Positions 15,404 through 24,870 are shown, counted from the stretch's first letter. The stretch is DNA of 64,000 nucleotides from JACKIC01 sp964392305 (GCA_964392305.1 CAYMPV010000003.1:190279-254278); one strand, 5' to 3'. Made by a program: numbers and translations. Notes: generated from the sequence alone by a model not told the origin.

Positions 15404-16675
15404 TTGGACACTGCAATGACTCCCCCGGTCGAGATCGTGGCGATCTCCCGGCTCTTCTGTTCGCCCACCAACCCCCGGCTGAACGATCAGGCTGTCCCCC
15501 ACGTAGCGGCATCGCTGCGTCGGTTCGGGTGGCAGCAGCCGGTCGTCGCGCGGCGCAGCGGTGAGGTCGTCGCCGGCAACACGCGCCTGAAGGCCGCCCA
15601 GTTCCTCGGCATGACCGAGGTGCCGGTGTGGTGGTTCGAGGGCGACGACCTAGCCGCGACGGCCTACCAGATCGCCGACAACCGAACCCATGAGTTCGCG
15701 TCCTGGAACGAGGCCGAACTGGCCACCCTGCTGCAACAACTTCAGGCCGAGGACGCGCTCGACGGTGTCGGCTACACCGAGGACGACATCGACGCGCTGG
15801 TGCAAGAACTGCGCGATCAGGAAGAGGTCGACAAAGACCTCGACGACGACGGCCCCGACGAGCCGCCAACCGTCGCCGCCGCCAAGCTCGGCGACCTTTG
15901 GGTGCTCGGTGACCACCGCCTGCTCTGCGGCGACTCGACCAACCTCAAGGACGTGCTGCGCGTGATGGCCGGCGCCATGGCCGCGCTCGTCGCCACCGAC
16001 CCGCCCTACCTAGTCGACTACACCGGCGAACGACCGAACGACTCGGGCAAGGACTGGACCGACACCTACCGCGAGATCGACATCAAGGACGCGGACGGGT
16101 TCTTCCGCTCGGTGTTCAAGAACGTGCTCGAGGTGCTGGGCCCCAAGGGCGCGCTCTACTGCTGGCACGCGCACAAACGGTGCGGCGACATCCAGCGCAT
16201 CTGGCGTGACCTGGGCATCCTCGACCACCAGCAGATCATCTGGGTGAAGCCGACGCCGGTGTTCGGCCGCGTCTACTGGCACTTCCGCCACGAACCGTGC
16301 GTCATGGGTTGGCGCCAAGGCGACAAGCCTGAGCACGACGGCGTGCACGATCACGACTCGGTGTGGGAAGTCGACTGGGAAGGGAAGGCGAAGTTCGCCT
16401 GCGAACATCCAACTTCGAAGCCCGTCGAGTTGTTCGTGCGCCCGATCAAGAAGCACACCACCGTCGGCGACGTCGTGTTCGAGCCGTTCTCCGGTTCGGG
16501 CTCGCAGCTGATCGCCGCCGAGCGCACCGGCCGCCACTGCCGCGCCATCGAAATCAGCCCGCCCTTCGTCGATGTCGCGATCCGCCGCTGGGAGAAGGCA
16601 ACTGGTCAGCACGCGACGCTGGACGGCGACGGCCGGACGTTCGCCGACATCGCGGACGAGCGCGCCAGCGCGTGA
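15404..16675 (+). CDS. ParB-domain DNA methyltransferase, copy 2
   Basis: This is a 423-residue paralogue of the 6109 gene. TTG 15404 follows GAGGTG, as in the other copies. The ParB-like domain (GEVVAGNTRLKAA), the acidic linker (DKDLDDDGPDEPP), DPPY and FEPFSGSGS are all intact, so it should be an active beta-class N4/N6 methyltransferase. Its downstream neighbours differ from copies 1 and 4: a DUF5681-like gene and one distant helical protein instead of the A/B pair. The N-terminus is shorter and more diverged (MDTAMTPPVEIVAISR), and the leader is the least similar of all copies. Confidence 0.9.
   Translation: MDTAMTPPVEIVAISRLFCSPTNPRLNDQAVPHVAASLRRFGWQQPVVARRSGEVVAGNTRLKAAQFLGMTEVPVWWFEGDDLAATAYQIADNRTHEFASWNEAELATLLQQLQAEDALDGVGYTEDDIDALVQELRDQEEVDKDLDDDGPDEPPTVAAAKLGDLWVLGDHRLLCGDSTNLKDVLRVMAGAMAALVATDPPYLVDYTGERPNDSGKDWTDTYREIDIKDADGFFRSVFKNVLEVLGPKGALYCWHAHKRCGDIQRIWRDLGILDHQQIIWVKPTPVFGRVYWHFRHEPCVMGWRQGDKPEHDGVHDHDSVWEVDWEGKAKFACEHPTSKPVELFVRPIKKHTTVGDVVFEPFSGSGSQLIAAERTGRHCRAIEISPPFVDVAIRRWEKATGQHATLDGDGRTFADIADERASA
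16046..16266 (+). repeat. 221-bp invariant block, copy 2
   Basis: This is identical to 6751-6971 and 57655-57875, inside methyltransferase copy 2. Confidence 0.9.
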
Positions 16676-16697
16676 CCGCCCCTACTGACTGCTGATC

Positions 16698-17198
16698 ATG
16701 GTGCGACACGAGAACCCCGAAGAGCGCGACCCCCGCGGCAGGTTCGCCCCCGGCAACGCGGGCGGCCCCGGAGGAACGCGTCGTCGGAGGATGGAGCTGC
16801 GGCACGCTGCCGAGGACGCGATCAACCCCGAGCATCTGGCCGCGATGATTCGTCGGGCGACGCGAATGGGACTGGAGGGCGACCTTGCGGCGATGCGCTT
16901 CGTCTTCGACCGCACCACCGGCAAGCCCTCGGAAGCACCGGCAGAACCGGTAAACCTCCTGCCGCTGCGCCTGGAAACCACCGCGGACTGCCGCCTGGCG
17001 ATCGACAAGCTGATCGCGCGCGTGTGCGACGGAACGGTCAACCACGACACGGCCAAGCTGCTCGTGGATGCGATCCAGGCCCGCCTGAAGGCCATCGAGT
17101 TGACTGAACTCGAGGAACGCCTCGCGCAACTCGAACAGCAGGCGGCTGCAGTCGACTCGTCCTCACACGCAACCCCCGGAGACAGGAGGTATCTATGA
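16698..17198 (+). CDS. DUF5681-like phage-associated protein
   Basis: This is a 166-residue protein whose N-terminus reads NPEERDPRGRFAPGNAGGPGG, the signature opening of DUF5681 proteins, which often sit beside terminase and ParB/methyltransferase genes in prophages and integrative elements. The helical remainder ends in a Glu/Leu-rich coiled coil (ELEERLAQLEQQ). It lies 22 bases after methyltransferase copy 2 and overlaps the next gene by 4 bp (ATGA), so all three are one transcript. Its role is unknown; small-terminase-like DNA binding has been suggested by context only. Confidence 0.75.
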   Translation: MVRHENPEERDPRGRFAPGNAGGPGGTRRRRMELRHAAEDAINPEHLAAMIRRATRMGLEGDLAAMRFVFDRTTGKPSEAPAEPVNLLPLRLETTADCRLAIDKLIARVCDGTVNHDTAKLLVDAIQARLKAIELTELEERLAQLEQQAAAVDSSSHATPGDRRYL

Positions 17199-17998
17199 TC
17201 CGCAAGCCGAGCATCCGGAGACGCCTCCATCAGGTCGTGGATCGCCTGCGTTCCGTACCGGTCCACCCGCAGGCCATCGAGAAGAGCGTCCAGCACTTCC
17301 GCGAGACTGGTGAGCTCCCTGAAGACGAGCGACTGGCGGGGACCATCGTGCGACGACTTCTCTCGAACATCCCGTCCGTGTCCGAAGATGGCACGCCGCT
17401 CAGCTTGGCTGCGATGATCCACGCGGGGCTTGATCGCCCGCCACGGCCCAGGGACGAGGTCATGGACTCGCTCTACTTCGAAGCCGCGCATGGTCCCGGC
17501 CTCGTCCGTGCCGCCGCTCGACTCGTGCTGCAGAACTGCGCGAGCATCGGCTGGGATGTGACCAAACCGTGCTTCGTAGAGCGCGGAATCGAACTCGACC
17601 TTCCTGAGTACGGCAGCGTTGGCATGGCGGTAATCGGTCTTCCCGAGCGCTTGGCGAAGCCGCCCTACGAAGCGCAGGCCCAGCACCTGTTCCAACGGCT
17701 CGATCAACTTCGCAGCAGCCGGCCCGACCCTGATGAGAGTTGCCGCGCAGCGTTGTCGCGGGCCATCGATGCATTCCTCGCCCAAGGCGATCTGCCGGAG
17801 GACCCGTGGCTGCGCGAGGCCGTGCTGTGCAACTCGGAGTTGGACCAGTTTTTTCTGCACTTCATCGGGCAGTGCGACCATGAGGTCATGGCCGTCTTCG
17901 CGACTGCGGGCACGGCGACCGGTGAAGAACGAGAACGCGCTATCGCAACGCTGCAGGACCTCGCGGCTGCCGGACGACTGGGGGCACCTGGCACGTAG
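17195..17998 (+). CDS. Distant paralogue of methyltransferase-associated helical proteins
   Basis: This 267-residue helical protein starts in an ATGA overlap. It preserves the pattern of proteins A and B: SVQHFRETGELPEDERLAGT, then MDSLYFEAAHGPGLVRAAAR, a VIGLPERLAKPPYEAQAQHL turn, a second RAIDAFLAQGDLPEDPWLRE repeat and LDQFFLHFIGQCDHEVMAVF. Each FxxxG-LPxD repeat begins a helix. It shows that the helical family follows this methyltransferase type even when the middle gene is replaced. Function is unknown. Confidence 0.7.
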   Translation: MIRKPSIRRRLHQVVDRLRSVPVHPQAIEKSVQHFRETGELPEDERLAGTIVRRLLSNIPSVSEDGTPLSLAAMIHAGLDRPPRPRDEVMDSLYFEAAHGPGLVRAAARLVLQNCASIGWDVTKPCFVERGIELDLPEYGSVGMAVIGLPERLAKPPYEAQAQHLFQRLDQLRSSRPDPDESCRAALSRAIDAFLAQGDLPEDPWLREAVLCNSELDQFFLHFIGQCDHEVMAVFATAGTATGEERERAIATLQDLAAAGRLGAPGT

Positions 17999-17999
17999 C

Positions 18000-18775
18000 T
18001 TCCGCCCCGTCCTCGAACTTGGCGGAGATGGATCAACGCGCGCGGAGAATGCCAGAGGTTCGCTGAGGCTTGGATGCGCGCAGGGAAGAGCGGTGGGTTA
18101 GCGCCTCGCTCTTGACTTTCGGCATGGTGACGTTCGACCCGCCAAGGATTCCTTGCGGGCGCCGACGCCGATGCGAACCCCAAGTAGCACTCCAAGCCAG
18201 GGCAGGCCGCCGTGCAGGCCGGCCAAGCGCCCCCTCCTGACTGAAGGCCCCACGGGCTGCTCCTCCCCCCGGAGAGAAGCGCCTTCAGCCGCGGAACTCA
18301 GGGTGAACACGGGCTTTGGAGCCGCCTCCCCGCTCACCGGGCCGATCCCGAACCTGCTCGCCAGGCAGTATCGCAAGGGCGCCCTCACCCCCTCCGCACC
18401 TAAGGAGCCGTGGCATCGCCAGGGGCACAGGCATGGTGGCGCGAAGGTCCCGAAGGTCCGGCGGGCTAACTGTCGGGTGGCGGGTGACTGCGGCGAGAAG
18501 GTGGGTGGAACAACGCGGGCCTGCGGCCCGGTGCAACCCCTGACGCCCTCCATGTCCAAGGTCCAACAACCCCGCCACTGCGCCCGCACTCGCCAAGGGG
18601 CGGTTGCATCGCCAGAGCTAACCCCATGCCCCGCTACCGGTGATCGTCTAGACGGGCAGGTCGTGATGCCGGAACACGGAACAACCGACCACCCCTGGAC
18701 GCGACGACGCTGCAGCCTCGAGCGTTCGCGGTTGCGGGGTCAGTCTCGCAGGGCCGTCTCCCTGGGGAGGGTGCG
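18000..18775. other. Intergenic region before mobile replicon
   Basis: About 775 bases have no convincing gene. Open frames here have atypical Arg/Pro/Ser-rich translations and no ribosome-binding sites. It probably includes the left boundary of the 18.8-24.9 kb element, but I could not define an end sequence. Confidence 0.5.
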
Positions 18776-21148
18776 TTGATCCACGAGCCAGAGAGTCCCT
18801 TCGGCCTGATCGTCTCTCGTCTCTCTGGAGCAATACAGACGACGCGGGGGGTGCGCACCCGTTGCCCAGCGCACGACGATCGCGAGCCGTCCCTCGACGT
18901 CGACCTTGGAAAGGACGGCCGCGTCCTCCTGAAGTGCCGCAGCGCAGGATGCTCCACCAAGGCGATCGTCGAGGCACTCGGGCTAAGGGTCAGCGATCTG
19001 TTCCGTGGCGGCACGGGAGACGGTGGTCCGACAGCACCGCAGCGCCGAAGCAATCGGAAGACCAAGCGTCACGCGACCCTGCAGGACGCGGTCCGTGCCG
19101 CTCACTGGTCAGCGACGAACGGCAAGCAGGACGGCAAGGTCACGACCCACGAGTACACCGATGCCACGGGAGACCGGATTGGCGCGGTCGTTCGCGTCGA
19201 CTTCGCAGACGACCGCAAGAAGGAACTGCGTCGCATCAGCCGCGATGGCGACGCGTGGGTCTGCCGGGACATGCCCAAGCCGCGCCCGCTGTACCGGCGC
19301 CATCGACTGGACACCGGCATGCGGGGACAGCAAATCGTCGTAGTCGAGGGCGAGAAGTGCGCCGACACGCTCGAGCAACTCGGCTTCACTGGGACCACAA
19401 GTGCGGGAGGGGCGCATGCCCCCATGAGCCACACGGACTGGTCTCCCCTGGCTCGTCAACACGTCGTCGTCGTGCCCGACAACGATCCTCCTGGTCAGAG
19501 GTACGGGAATGGCGTCACCCATCAAGCGCGACGCGCGAATGCGGCATCGGTGAAGGTCCTGCTCCTGGCCGGTCTCGGCGACGGCGAGGACATTGACGAC
19601 TGGGTCCAAGAGCGGCGAAACGCCGGAGTGGCTGATCCCGACATCGCCACCGAGTTGCGGCAGCTCATGGCGTCCGCAGCTGAGTTCCATGCGACCACCA
19701 GCGAAACAGCACCATCGAGCAAGGACGGGAGCGGGTCGATTCCCTTGGGAAACACCGACCCCAAGACCGGCAGGATCGTGCTGTCGCCTCGCCAGACACT
19801 GCCGACCGCCCTCGCCTACATCCGCGAGTTCGCGACGCACGCAGGACACAGAACGCTGTTCAGCTACGCCGACACCTTCTGGGCATGGCGAGGCAACCAC
19901 TACGCGCAGCTCGAGGAGTCGCATCTCTCCCAGGAGCTTCAACGTTGGTTGCACAAGGCTCTGCGCTACGTCCCAACCAGGCAAACGGGCCAGCCGGAAC
20001 TCGTGGCCTTTGAAAGCAATCCCTCGACCTTCAGCGCCGCTCTCGCAGCCCTGCGCGCTGAGACGTTTCTCGCGGCCTCCACGATGATGCCGGCCTGGCT
20101 CGGTCCCGATGAGCCACAGGTCCCAATCGACGAACTCCTGCCCTGCAAGACCGGGACGCTGCACGTCCCCACAGGGCGAGTCTTGCCGCCAACGCCGTTG
20201 CTGTTCAACGTCGGTGCGCTCTCCATCGACTACGACCCCTCCGCGCCGGAGCCACGGCGGTGGCATGAATTCGTCCGGCAGCTGTTTGGCGACGACAAGG
20301 AGTCGATCGACCTGCTCCAGGAGTGGTTCGCCTACTGCCTCACCGCCGACACGCGGCAGCAGAAGATGTTGCTCCTCCTCGGCCCTCGGCGATCCGGCAA
20401 GGGGACGATCGCCAGGGTACTGACGCAGCTTGTGGGCGGTGCGAGCGTCGTCGGCCCGACTGTGAGCAGCATCGCCGGCAACTTTGGACTGCAGCCGCTC
20501 CTCGGCAAGTCGCTTGCCATTGTCAGCGACGCACGCTTCACCGGCGATCACGTCGCGACCGTCGTCGAGCGACTGCTCTGCATCAGCGGTGAGGACGCGA
20601 TCTCCGTGGATCGCAAATTCAAGGACTCGGTGACTCTGAGGTTGCCGGTCAGGTTCATGTTCCTGACCAACGAGTTGCCGAAGTTCAACGACTCGAGCAT
20701 GGCCCTGGCCGGCCGCTTCCTCGTGCTCAGACTCACGCAGTCCTTCTACGGCAAGGAAGACACCAGCCTTAGCGATGCACTGAACGCCGAGCTGCCCGGA
20801 ATCTTGCGGTGGGCCATCGACGGCTGGCACCGCCTGCGGAACCGCGGTCACTTCCTCGAACCACAGTCGTCCAGAGCGGCGATCCAAGACATCGAGGATC
20901 TGTCGTCGCCCGTCGGGGCGTTCGTGCGCGAGCAGTGTGTCGTCGGTCCGGGGCATAGGGTCACGTGCACCGACCTCTTCGACGCGTGGACGGCATGGTG
21001 CAGGGCAGACGAACGCTCCGGCCAATCGACCAAACAGTCGCTCGGCCGCGATCTGACGGCTGCATTCCCCAGCGTCTCACGGCGCCGGGGCACGAACACC
21101 GCGTTCTACGAGGGCATCGGACTTCGCAAGGGAGGAAAGCATGGTTAG
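18776..21148 (+). CDS. P4-type primase/helicase replication protein
   Basis: This is a 790-residue protein from TTG 18776 with GGGAGG just upstream. Domains in order are: a CHC2-type zinc finger (CPAHDDREPSLDV ... CRSAGCSTKAI, about 28-65); a Toprim domain with VVVEGEKCAD and the acidic DNDPPG; a D5_N-like segment; and an SF3 helicase with Walker A (GPRRSGKGTIA, about 537), Walker B-like LAIVSDARF and sensor FLTNELPKF. The C-terminus resembles a winged-helix DNA-binding region. This is the architecture of phage P4 alpha-like proteins that prime and unwind at an iteron origin. The iteron-like repeats begin 10 bases after its stop. Confidence 0.88.
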   Translation: MIHEPESPFGLIVSRLSGAIQTTRGVRTRCPAHDDREPSLDVDLGKDGRVLLKCRSAGCSTKAIVEALGLRVSDLFRGGTGDGGPTAPQRRSNRKTKRHATLQDAVRAAHWSATNGKQDGKVTTHEYTDATGDRIGAVVRVDFADDRKKELRRISRDGDAWVCRDMPKPRPLYRRHRLDTGMRGQQIVVVEGEKCADTLEQLGFTGTTSAGGAHAPMSHTDWSPLARQHVVVVPDNDPPGQRYGNGVTHQARRANAASVKVLLLAGLGDGEDIDDWVQERRNAGVADPDIATELRQLMASAAEFHATTSETAPSSKDGSGSIPLGNTDPKTGRIVLSPRQTLPTALAYIREFATHAGHRTLFSYADTFWAWRGNHYAQLEESHLSQELQRWLHKALRYVPTRQTGQPELVAFESNPSTFSAALAALRAETFLAASTMMPAWLGPDEPQVPIDELLPCKTGTLHVPTGRVLPPTPLLFNVGALSIDYDPSAPEPRRWHEFVRQLFGDDKESIDLLQEWFAYCLTADTRQQKMLLLLGPRRSGKGTIARVLTQLVGGASVVGPTVSSIAGNFGLQPLLGKSLAIVSDARFTGDHVATVVERLLCISGEDAISVDRKFKDSVTLRLPVRFMFLTNELPKFNDSSMALAGRFLVLRLTQSFYGKEDTSLSDALNAELPGILRWAIDGWHRLRNRGHFLEPQSSRAAIQDIEDLSSPVGAFVREQCVVGPGHRVTCTDLFDAWTAWCRADERSGQSTKQSLGRDLTAAFPSVSRRRGTNTAFYEGIGLRKGGKHG

Positions 21149-21157
21149 GACCCGATC

Positions 21158-21301
21158 TACCGTCGCACCGTCGCGAACCGTCGCGACGGTTGCCACTGTA
21201 CTAATCGCGTGCACCCGCAGGCGCACGCACGCTCGCACGCGGGAAACGGAGCGAATGCAGTACGGACCGTCGCGACGGTCCGCGACGGTTCGCGACGGTT
21301 G
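21158..21301. repeat. Iteron-like palindromic repeats, candidate origin
   Basis: The unit AACCGTCGCGA and its complement TCGCGACGGTT occur about seven times in two clusters, 21158-21192 and 21264-21301, some back-to-back as full palindromes (ACCGTCGCGACGGT). They directly follow the P4-type primase gene, as do the origin repeats of P4-like replicons. A short open frame crossing it (from 21141) is composed of the repeats and is not considered coding. Confidence 0.6.
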
Positions 21302-21549
21302 CCCAACCCGAGGGAGGCCAGCTATGGCCACTCTTGAGACGGCCCCAAAGCGCTTAGTCGACCGCCTCCGCCCCTGCCTTCACCTCGGCGCGGTGACCTT
21401 CGGCGCGCGTCGTTCACCCGCCCCGCCTGCGATCTCGTCGACTCGATCCAGCAGGAACTCAACGACATCGCCGGCTCTGGCCTGCGGCTTTGGGTTCGGC
21501 TCGAGGGGCTGGCAAGACCGAGGCAGCGATCTAGGCGCAGGAGGACCAC

Positions 21550-21834
21550 ATGACCACGCCTGAGGTTCGCATCCGCTCCTGGGTTCGCGCCAGCGACGAA
21601 GAACAGCGTTCCGGGCTGTTGGGTTACCTGAGTCTGTTCTACGGCGACCTGATTCTCGATGGCGCGACGATTCGGCGAACAGCCGCCGGCAAGCTGACCA
21701 TCAGTTGGCCTCAGCGTCGTGACGGTCAGGGTCGCAAGCACGCCTACATCCGCCCCATCGACGATGCAGCTCGTAGGGCAATCGAGGCCGCGGTGTTCGG
21801 CCAGGCGACCTTGGCAAGCGAGGCCGAATCGTGA
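21550..21834 (+). CDS. SpoVG-like small DNA-binding protein
   Basis: This is a 94-residue protein with a clear CAGGAGG ribosome-binding site. It reads VRIRSWVRASDEEQRSGLLG, then LFYGDLILDGATIRRTAAGK, LTISWPQRRDGQG and IRPIDDAARRAIEAAVF, the pattern of SpoVG family proteins (VRi...GLLGy.s...d.lvLdgi.vRrt..G...l.fP.r.d..G). It is the first gene of the recombinase operon. SpoVG-like proteins bind nucleic acid and regulate; here it may control the element. Confidence 0.7.
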   Translation: MTTPEVRIRSWVRASDEEQRSGLLGYLSLFYGDLILDGATIRRTAAGKLTISWPQRRDGQGRKHAYIRPIDDAARRAIEAAVFGQATLASEAES

Positions 21835-22028
21835 AGCACCTCGACCCAGAACGCATGTCGCGCGACGACATCCTGGCCGAGGTCGGCGAGATCCTCGCGG
21901 CCGGCATCCAGCGGTTCTTGACGCGTGAGTGCAAGTCCCCCGCGGCGTCGAAGAACTGCGCGGAACAACTTGATGTGCTTGGGGAAGTCGAGGCTCCATG
22001 TCGGGCGACCACGGAGTTCCCCGAATGA
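21831..22028 (+). CDS. Hypothetical protein of recombinase operon (65 aa)
   Basis: GTG 21831 overlaps the previous stop and its own stop overlaps the DUF2924 start, so it is translationally coupled on both sides. The N-terminus is helical (MSRDDILAEVGEILAAGIQRFL) and is followed by a basic, Cys-containing stretch. Small proteins like this commonly precede DUF2924 and serine recombinases. No function is assigned. Confidence 0.6.
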   Translation: MKHLDPERMSRDDILAEVGEILAAGIQRFLTRECKSPAASKNCAEQLDVLGEVEAPCRATTEFPE

Positions 22029-22471
22029 CCCTCGCCGCACAGATCGCCGCGCTGCAGAACCTCGCCACCGCCGAGTTGTGCGCCGAGTTCGAACGGCTCC
22101 ACGGACGGCGGCCCCGCTACCGCAGTCCGGTGTGGTTGAAGAAGCGCATCGCCCACTCGCTGCAGGTCGCGGCCTTCGGCGGCCTGTCCGCCCCGGCCCG
22201 CGCCGAACTCGAACGGCTGGCCGGTGACATGCGCCTTCCCGCCGCCGCGCCTACCGCCAACACGCGCGGCGACGACGGTCGCCAACAGCCGCGACCCGGC
22301 ACGGTGTTGCAGCGCGCGTGGCACGGGAAGCTGATCCGCGTTGCGGTCACCGCCGAGGGATTCGTCCACGAGGGCGAGTTGTTCGCATCGTTGAGCGCAG
22401 TCGCGAAGCACGTCACTGGCCAGCACTGGTCGGGGCCGCGGTTCTTCAACCTCAAGGGGGCATCGAAGTGA
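22025..22471 (+). CDS. DUF2924 family protein
   Basis: This is a 148-residue protein from ATG 22025. The signature is LATAELCAEFERLHGRRPRY, RSPVWLKKRIAHSLQVAAFG and a C-terminal GTVLQRAWHGKLIRVAVTAE ... HVTGQHWSGPRFF. This is typical of DUF2924, which is nearly always encoded just before a large serine recombinase. The stop overlaps the recombinase GTG by 4 bp. It is presumed to be an accessory factor for recombination or control of directionality; that role is inference from context. Confidence 0.85.
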   Translation: MTLAAQIAALQNLATAELCAEFERLHGRRPRYRSPVWLKKRIAHSLQVAAFGGLSAPARAELERLAGDMRLPAAAPTANTRGDDGRQQPRPGTVLQRAWHGKLIRVAVTAEGFVHEGELFASLSAVAKHVTGQHWSGPRFFNLKGASK

Positions 22472-24030
22472 AGGCGAAGGCCAAGTCCACCACCGCCCCG
22501 GCGCCTGCCGTTCGCGTCGCGGTCTACACGAGGCAGTCTGTCGCCAGCGACCTGGAGTTCGGGTCGATCGAAGCCCAGCGCGAAGCGGTCGAGGCGTACG
22601 TGCAATCGCAGCGCAGCGAGGGCTGGGTGGCGCTGCCCGACCGCTACGACGACCACGGGTTCAGCGGCGGCAACGTCGACCGCCCTGCCTTCCAGCGCCT
22701 CGTCGCCGACATCGAAGCCGGCAAGGTCGACGTTCTCGCAGCCTACAAGATCGACCGCGTCTCCCGATCGCTCACCGACTTCACGAACTTCATGGCGACG
22801 CTGGAGCGGCGCGGTGTCGGGTTCGTGTCGACCACGCAGTCCTTCGACACGCGCACGTCGATGGGTCGGTTGACCTTGAACATTTTGGCGAGCTTCAGCC
22901 AGTTCGAACGCGAGACGATCGCCGAGCGCACGAGAGACAAGATCGCGGCGACCAGAAAGAAGGGCATGTGGACCGGGGGCAGGCCAATCCTTGGCTTCGA
23001 CGTCCGCGATGGCCAGCTGATCGTCAACGCCACCGAGGCCGAGACGGTCCGCACGATCTTCGCCCTCTACCTCGAACACGGCGGCCTCGTCGCAACGGTT
23101 GCCGAGTTGGATCGCCGCGGCATCAGGAACAAGACGTTCGTCAACAAGCGCGGCAAGCAGGTCCGCGGCGGCGCGTTCAACAAGAGCACCTTGCGCGGCT
23201 TGCTGACCAACGTGCTGTACACGGGCCAGGTCCGGTGCGGCAACGAGGTCGTCGAGGGCCGCCAGGAAGCCATCGTCACCAACGCGGTGTTCGAGCAGGT
23301 CGCCCGCGCGCTACGCGAACACCGTCGCACCACGCGCGGGCCGGGCAAGTGGGGATCGATCCTCGGCGGCATCTTGCGCTGCGCACGGTGCGGGTCGGCG
23401 ATGTCGCACGCGGCCAACGTGCGCGGCAACCGCACGCACCGCTACTACGTGTGCGCGACGCTGTCGAAGTCGGGTGCTGCGGCCTGCCCTGGTTCACGCG
23501 CGCCAGCCGCCGAGATCGAAGAGGTCGTCCTCTCCCGCATCCGCGCGATCGGCACCGACCCTTCGGTGTTGCTCGCGACGTTGACCGCGGCGCGGCAAGC
23601 GCGGCAGGCGAAGGAGCCCGAGCTACTCGCCGAGGCGCGGCGCACGACCACCGACCGCACCCGCCTCGCCACCGAGCGCAACAACCTGCTCGACGCCATC
23701 CAGCACGGCGGTGCCGCCAGCAACGTGATCGCTGGCCGCCTCGCCGAGGTCGACGAACAGATCGGTCGCCTCGATGCCCGGCACGCCGAGGTCACCGGCG
23801 AACTCGCCGCGATGACCACCGACGCCGTCGACGAGGCCGCGGTGCGCGACGCGCTGGAACGGTTCACGCCGGTGTGGGACGAACTGTTGCCCAAGGAACG
23901 CCACCGCCTGCTGCACCTTCTGATCGACGAGGTGCGTTACGACGGGCAGGCCGGCGAACTGGAGATCGTGTTCCGCGACGCCGGCATCCGCGCCCTCGGC
24001 CGCGAGGTCACCGACCGGAGGACCGCGTGA
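22468..24030 (+). CDS. Large serine recombinase
   Basis: This is a 520-residue protein from GTG 22468. The resolvase domain has the catalytic serine in YTRQS (Ser24) and ASFSQFERETIAERTRDK. A recombinase domain follows (LRGLLTNVLYTGQV). A zinc ribbon (CARCGSAMS ... YVCATLSKSGAAACPG) and a C-terminal coiled coil complete the usual layout. Length and all expected domains argue for an intact enzyme that integrates and excises the 18.8-24.9 kb element. It is coupled to DUF2924 upstream and to a small HTH gene downstream (GTGA overlap). Confidence 0.92.
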   Translation: MKAKAKSTTAPAPAVRVAVYTRQSVASDLEFGSIEAQREAVEAYVQSQRSEGWVALPDRYDDHGFSGGNVDRPAFQRLVADIEAGKVDVLAAYKIDRVSRSLTDFTNFMATLERRGVGFVSTTQSFDTRTSMGRLTLNILASFSQFERETIAERTRDKIAATRKKGMWTGGRPILGFDVRDGQLIVNATEAETVRTIFALYLEHGGLVATVAELDRRGIRNKTFVNKRGKQVRGGAFNKSTLRGLLTNVLYTGQVRCGNEVVEGRQEAIVTNAVFEQVARALREHRRTTRGPGKWGSILGGILRCARCGSAMSHAANVRGNRTHRYYVCATLSKSGAAACPGSRAPAAEIEEVVLSRIRAIGTDPSVLLATLTAARQARQAKEPELLAEARRTTTDRTRLATERNNLLDAIQHGGAASNVIAGRLAEVDEQIGRLDARHAEVTGELAAMTTDAVDEAAVRDALERFTPVWDELLPKERHRLLHLLIDEVRYDGQAGELEIVFRDAGIRALGREVTDRRTA

Positions 24031-24404
24031 CCACCACGGCGATCAAGGTGAGGGTCGCGTTCCGCACCGCGCGGCGCAGGCCCGAGCTGGCACCGGCGCC
24101 GCATCCGGTCGGCCCCACCGCGATCGCACGCCGCATCGCACTCGCGCACCACATCGAGGCCCTGATCGAACGCGGCGAACTACGCGACTACGCCGACGCC
24201 GCGCGCCGGTTCGGCCTGTCGCGCGCACGCATCACGCAGGTCTGCGACCTCGCCCTGCTCGCGCCGAACATCCAAGCCGCCGTGCTGCTCGGCCAAGTCG
24301 CGCCGCGCGACCGGCATCTACGAGAAGTCGGAGGGCACCCGCTCTGGGCGGACCAGCGGCGGGCCTTCCATCGTTTGTTCCCGAACGTCCCACTGGAGGA
24401 CTGA
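24027..24404 (+). CDS. Small HTH partner of serine recombinase
   Basis: This is a 125-residue protein from GTG 24027. It is basic at the N-terminus (VRVAFRTARRRP) and then has IARRIALAHHIEALIERGEL and YADAARRFGLSRARITQVCD, an HTH with a clear recognition helix. The C-terminal LWADQRRAFHRLFP is typical of the small protein often encoded right after DUF2924-linked recombinases. It probably acts as a DNA-binding recombination accessory or regulator. Confidence 0.75.
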   Translation: MTTTAIKVRVAFRTARRRPELAPAPHPVGPTAIARRIALAHHIEALIERGELRDYADAARRFGLSRARITQVCDLALLAPNIQAAVLLGQVAPRDRHLREVGGHPLWADQRRAFHRLFPNVPLED

Positions 24405-24408
24405 TCTC

Positions 24409-24870
24409 ATGACTGCGACTGCAACTGCCAACCAACCCGCTCCCGCCACCGACACCTGGACCGCCCAGCTCGATCATCTGCGCGACCGCTACAAGCACCT
24501 CCGGCCTGCCGTGCTCGCGGCGGTCAACGTGCTGCTGCACGACGAGAACATCAACGACGACGACGCCAAGGCCCGCGCCGCCGCCCACGGGGTCCGCATC
24601 ACCGCGGCCTCGCTGAACGCCGCCAGGACCGTGCTGTCGCGCATGGACAGCAAGGCCCCGGCAGCGAAGCCGAACAAGGCCAAGGCGCCAACTACGGCCA
24701 TCCAGGCGCGCCCAGCCCGGCGGCCACGCGCCACCAAGGAGATCGACGCCCAGGCGCTGATCAAGCAGGTCGTCGACCGCATCCAGGACGCCGGCAGCGC
24801 CGAGACCCAGCGGCTGCGCGATGGCATCCAGAAGGCCATCGGTGCGCTGCAAGCGGTCCTGAGTTCCTGA
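24409..24870 (+). CDS. Hypothetical protein closing recombinase operon
   Basis: This is a 153-residue protein 4 bases after the previous stop, with GGAGG upstream. An N-terminal helical unit (LDHLRDRYKHLRPAVLAAVN, ARAAAHGVRITAASLNAART) is separated by a Lys/Ala/Pro-rich linker from a C-terminal helix (LIKQVVDRIQDAGSAETQRL). No family is recognised. The HTH-like first half suggests DNA binding. It is the last gene before the hairpin at 24888-24921. Confidence 0.6.
   Translation: MTATATANQPAPATDTWTAQLDHLRDRYKHLRPAVLAAVNVLLHDENINDDDAKARAAAHGVRITAASLNAARTVLSRMDSKAPAAKPNKAKAPTTAIQARPARRPRATKEIDAQALIKQVVDRIQDAGSAETQRLRDGIQKAIGALQAVLSS

Noticed and set aside
18153..18779. 208-codon open frame before the primase gene
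   Set aside because: Composition is Arg/Pro/Ser-rich, there is no ribosome-binding site, and no motif is visible. It is treated as intergenic.
21324..21545. Possible small gene between the repeats and the SpoVG-like gene
   Set aside because: Protein-like pieces (KRLVDRLRPCLHLGAVTFG and LVDSIQQELNDIAGSGLRLW) lie in different frames. It may be a frameshifted remnant, but is not strong enough to list.
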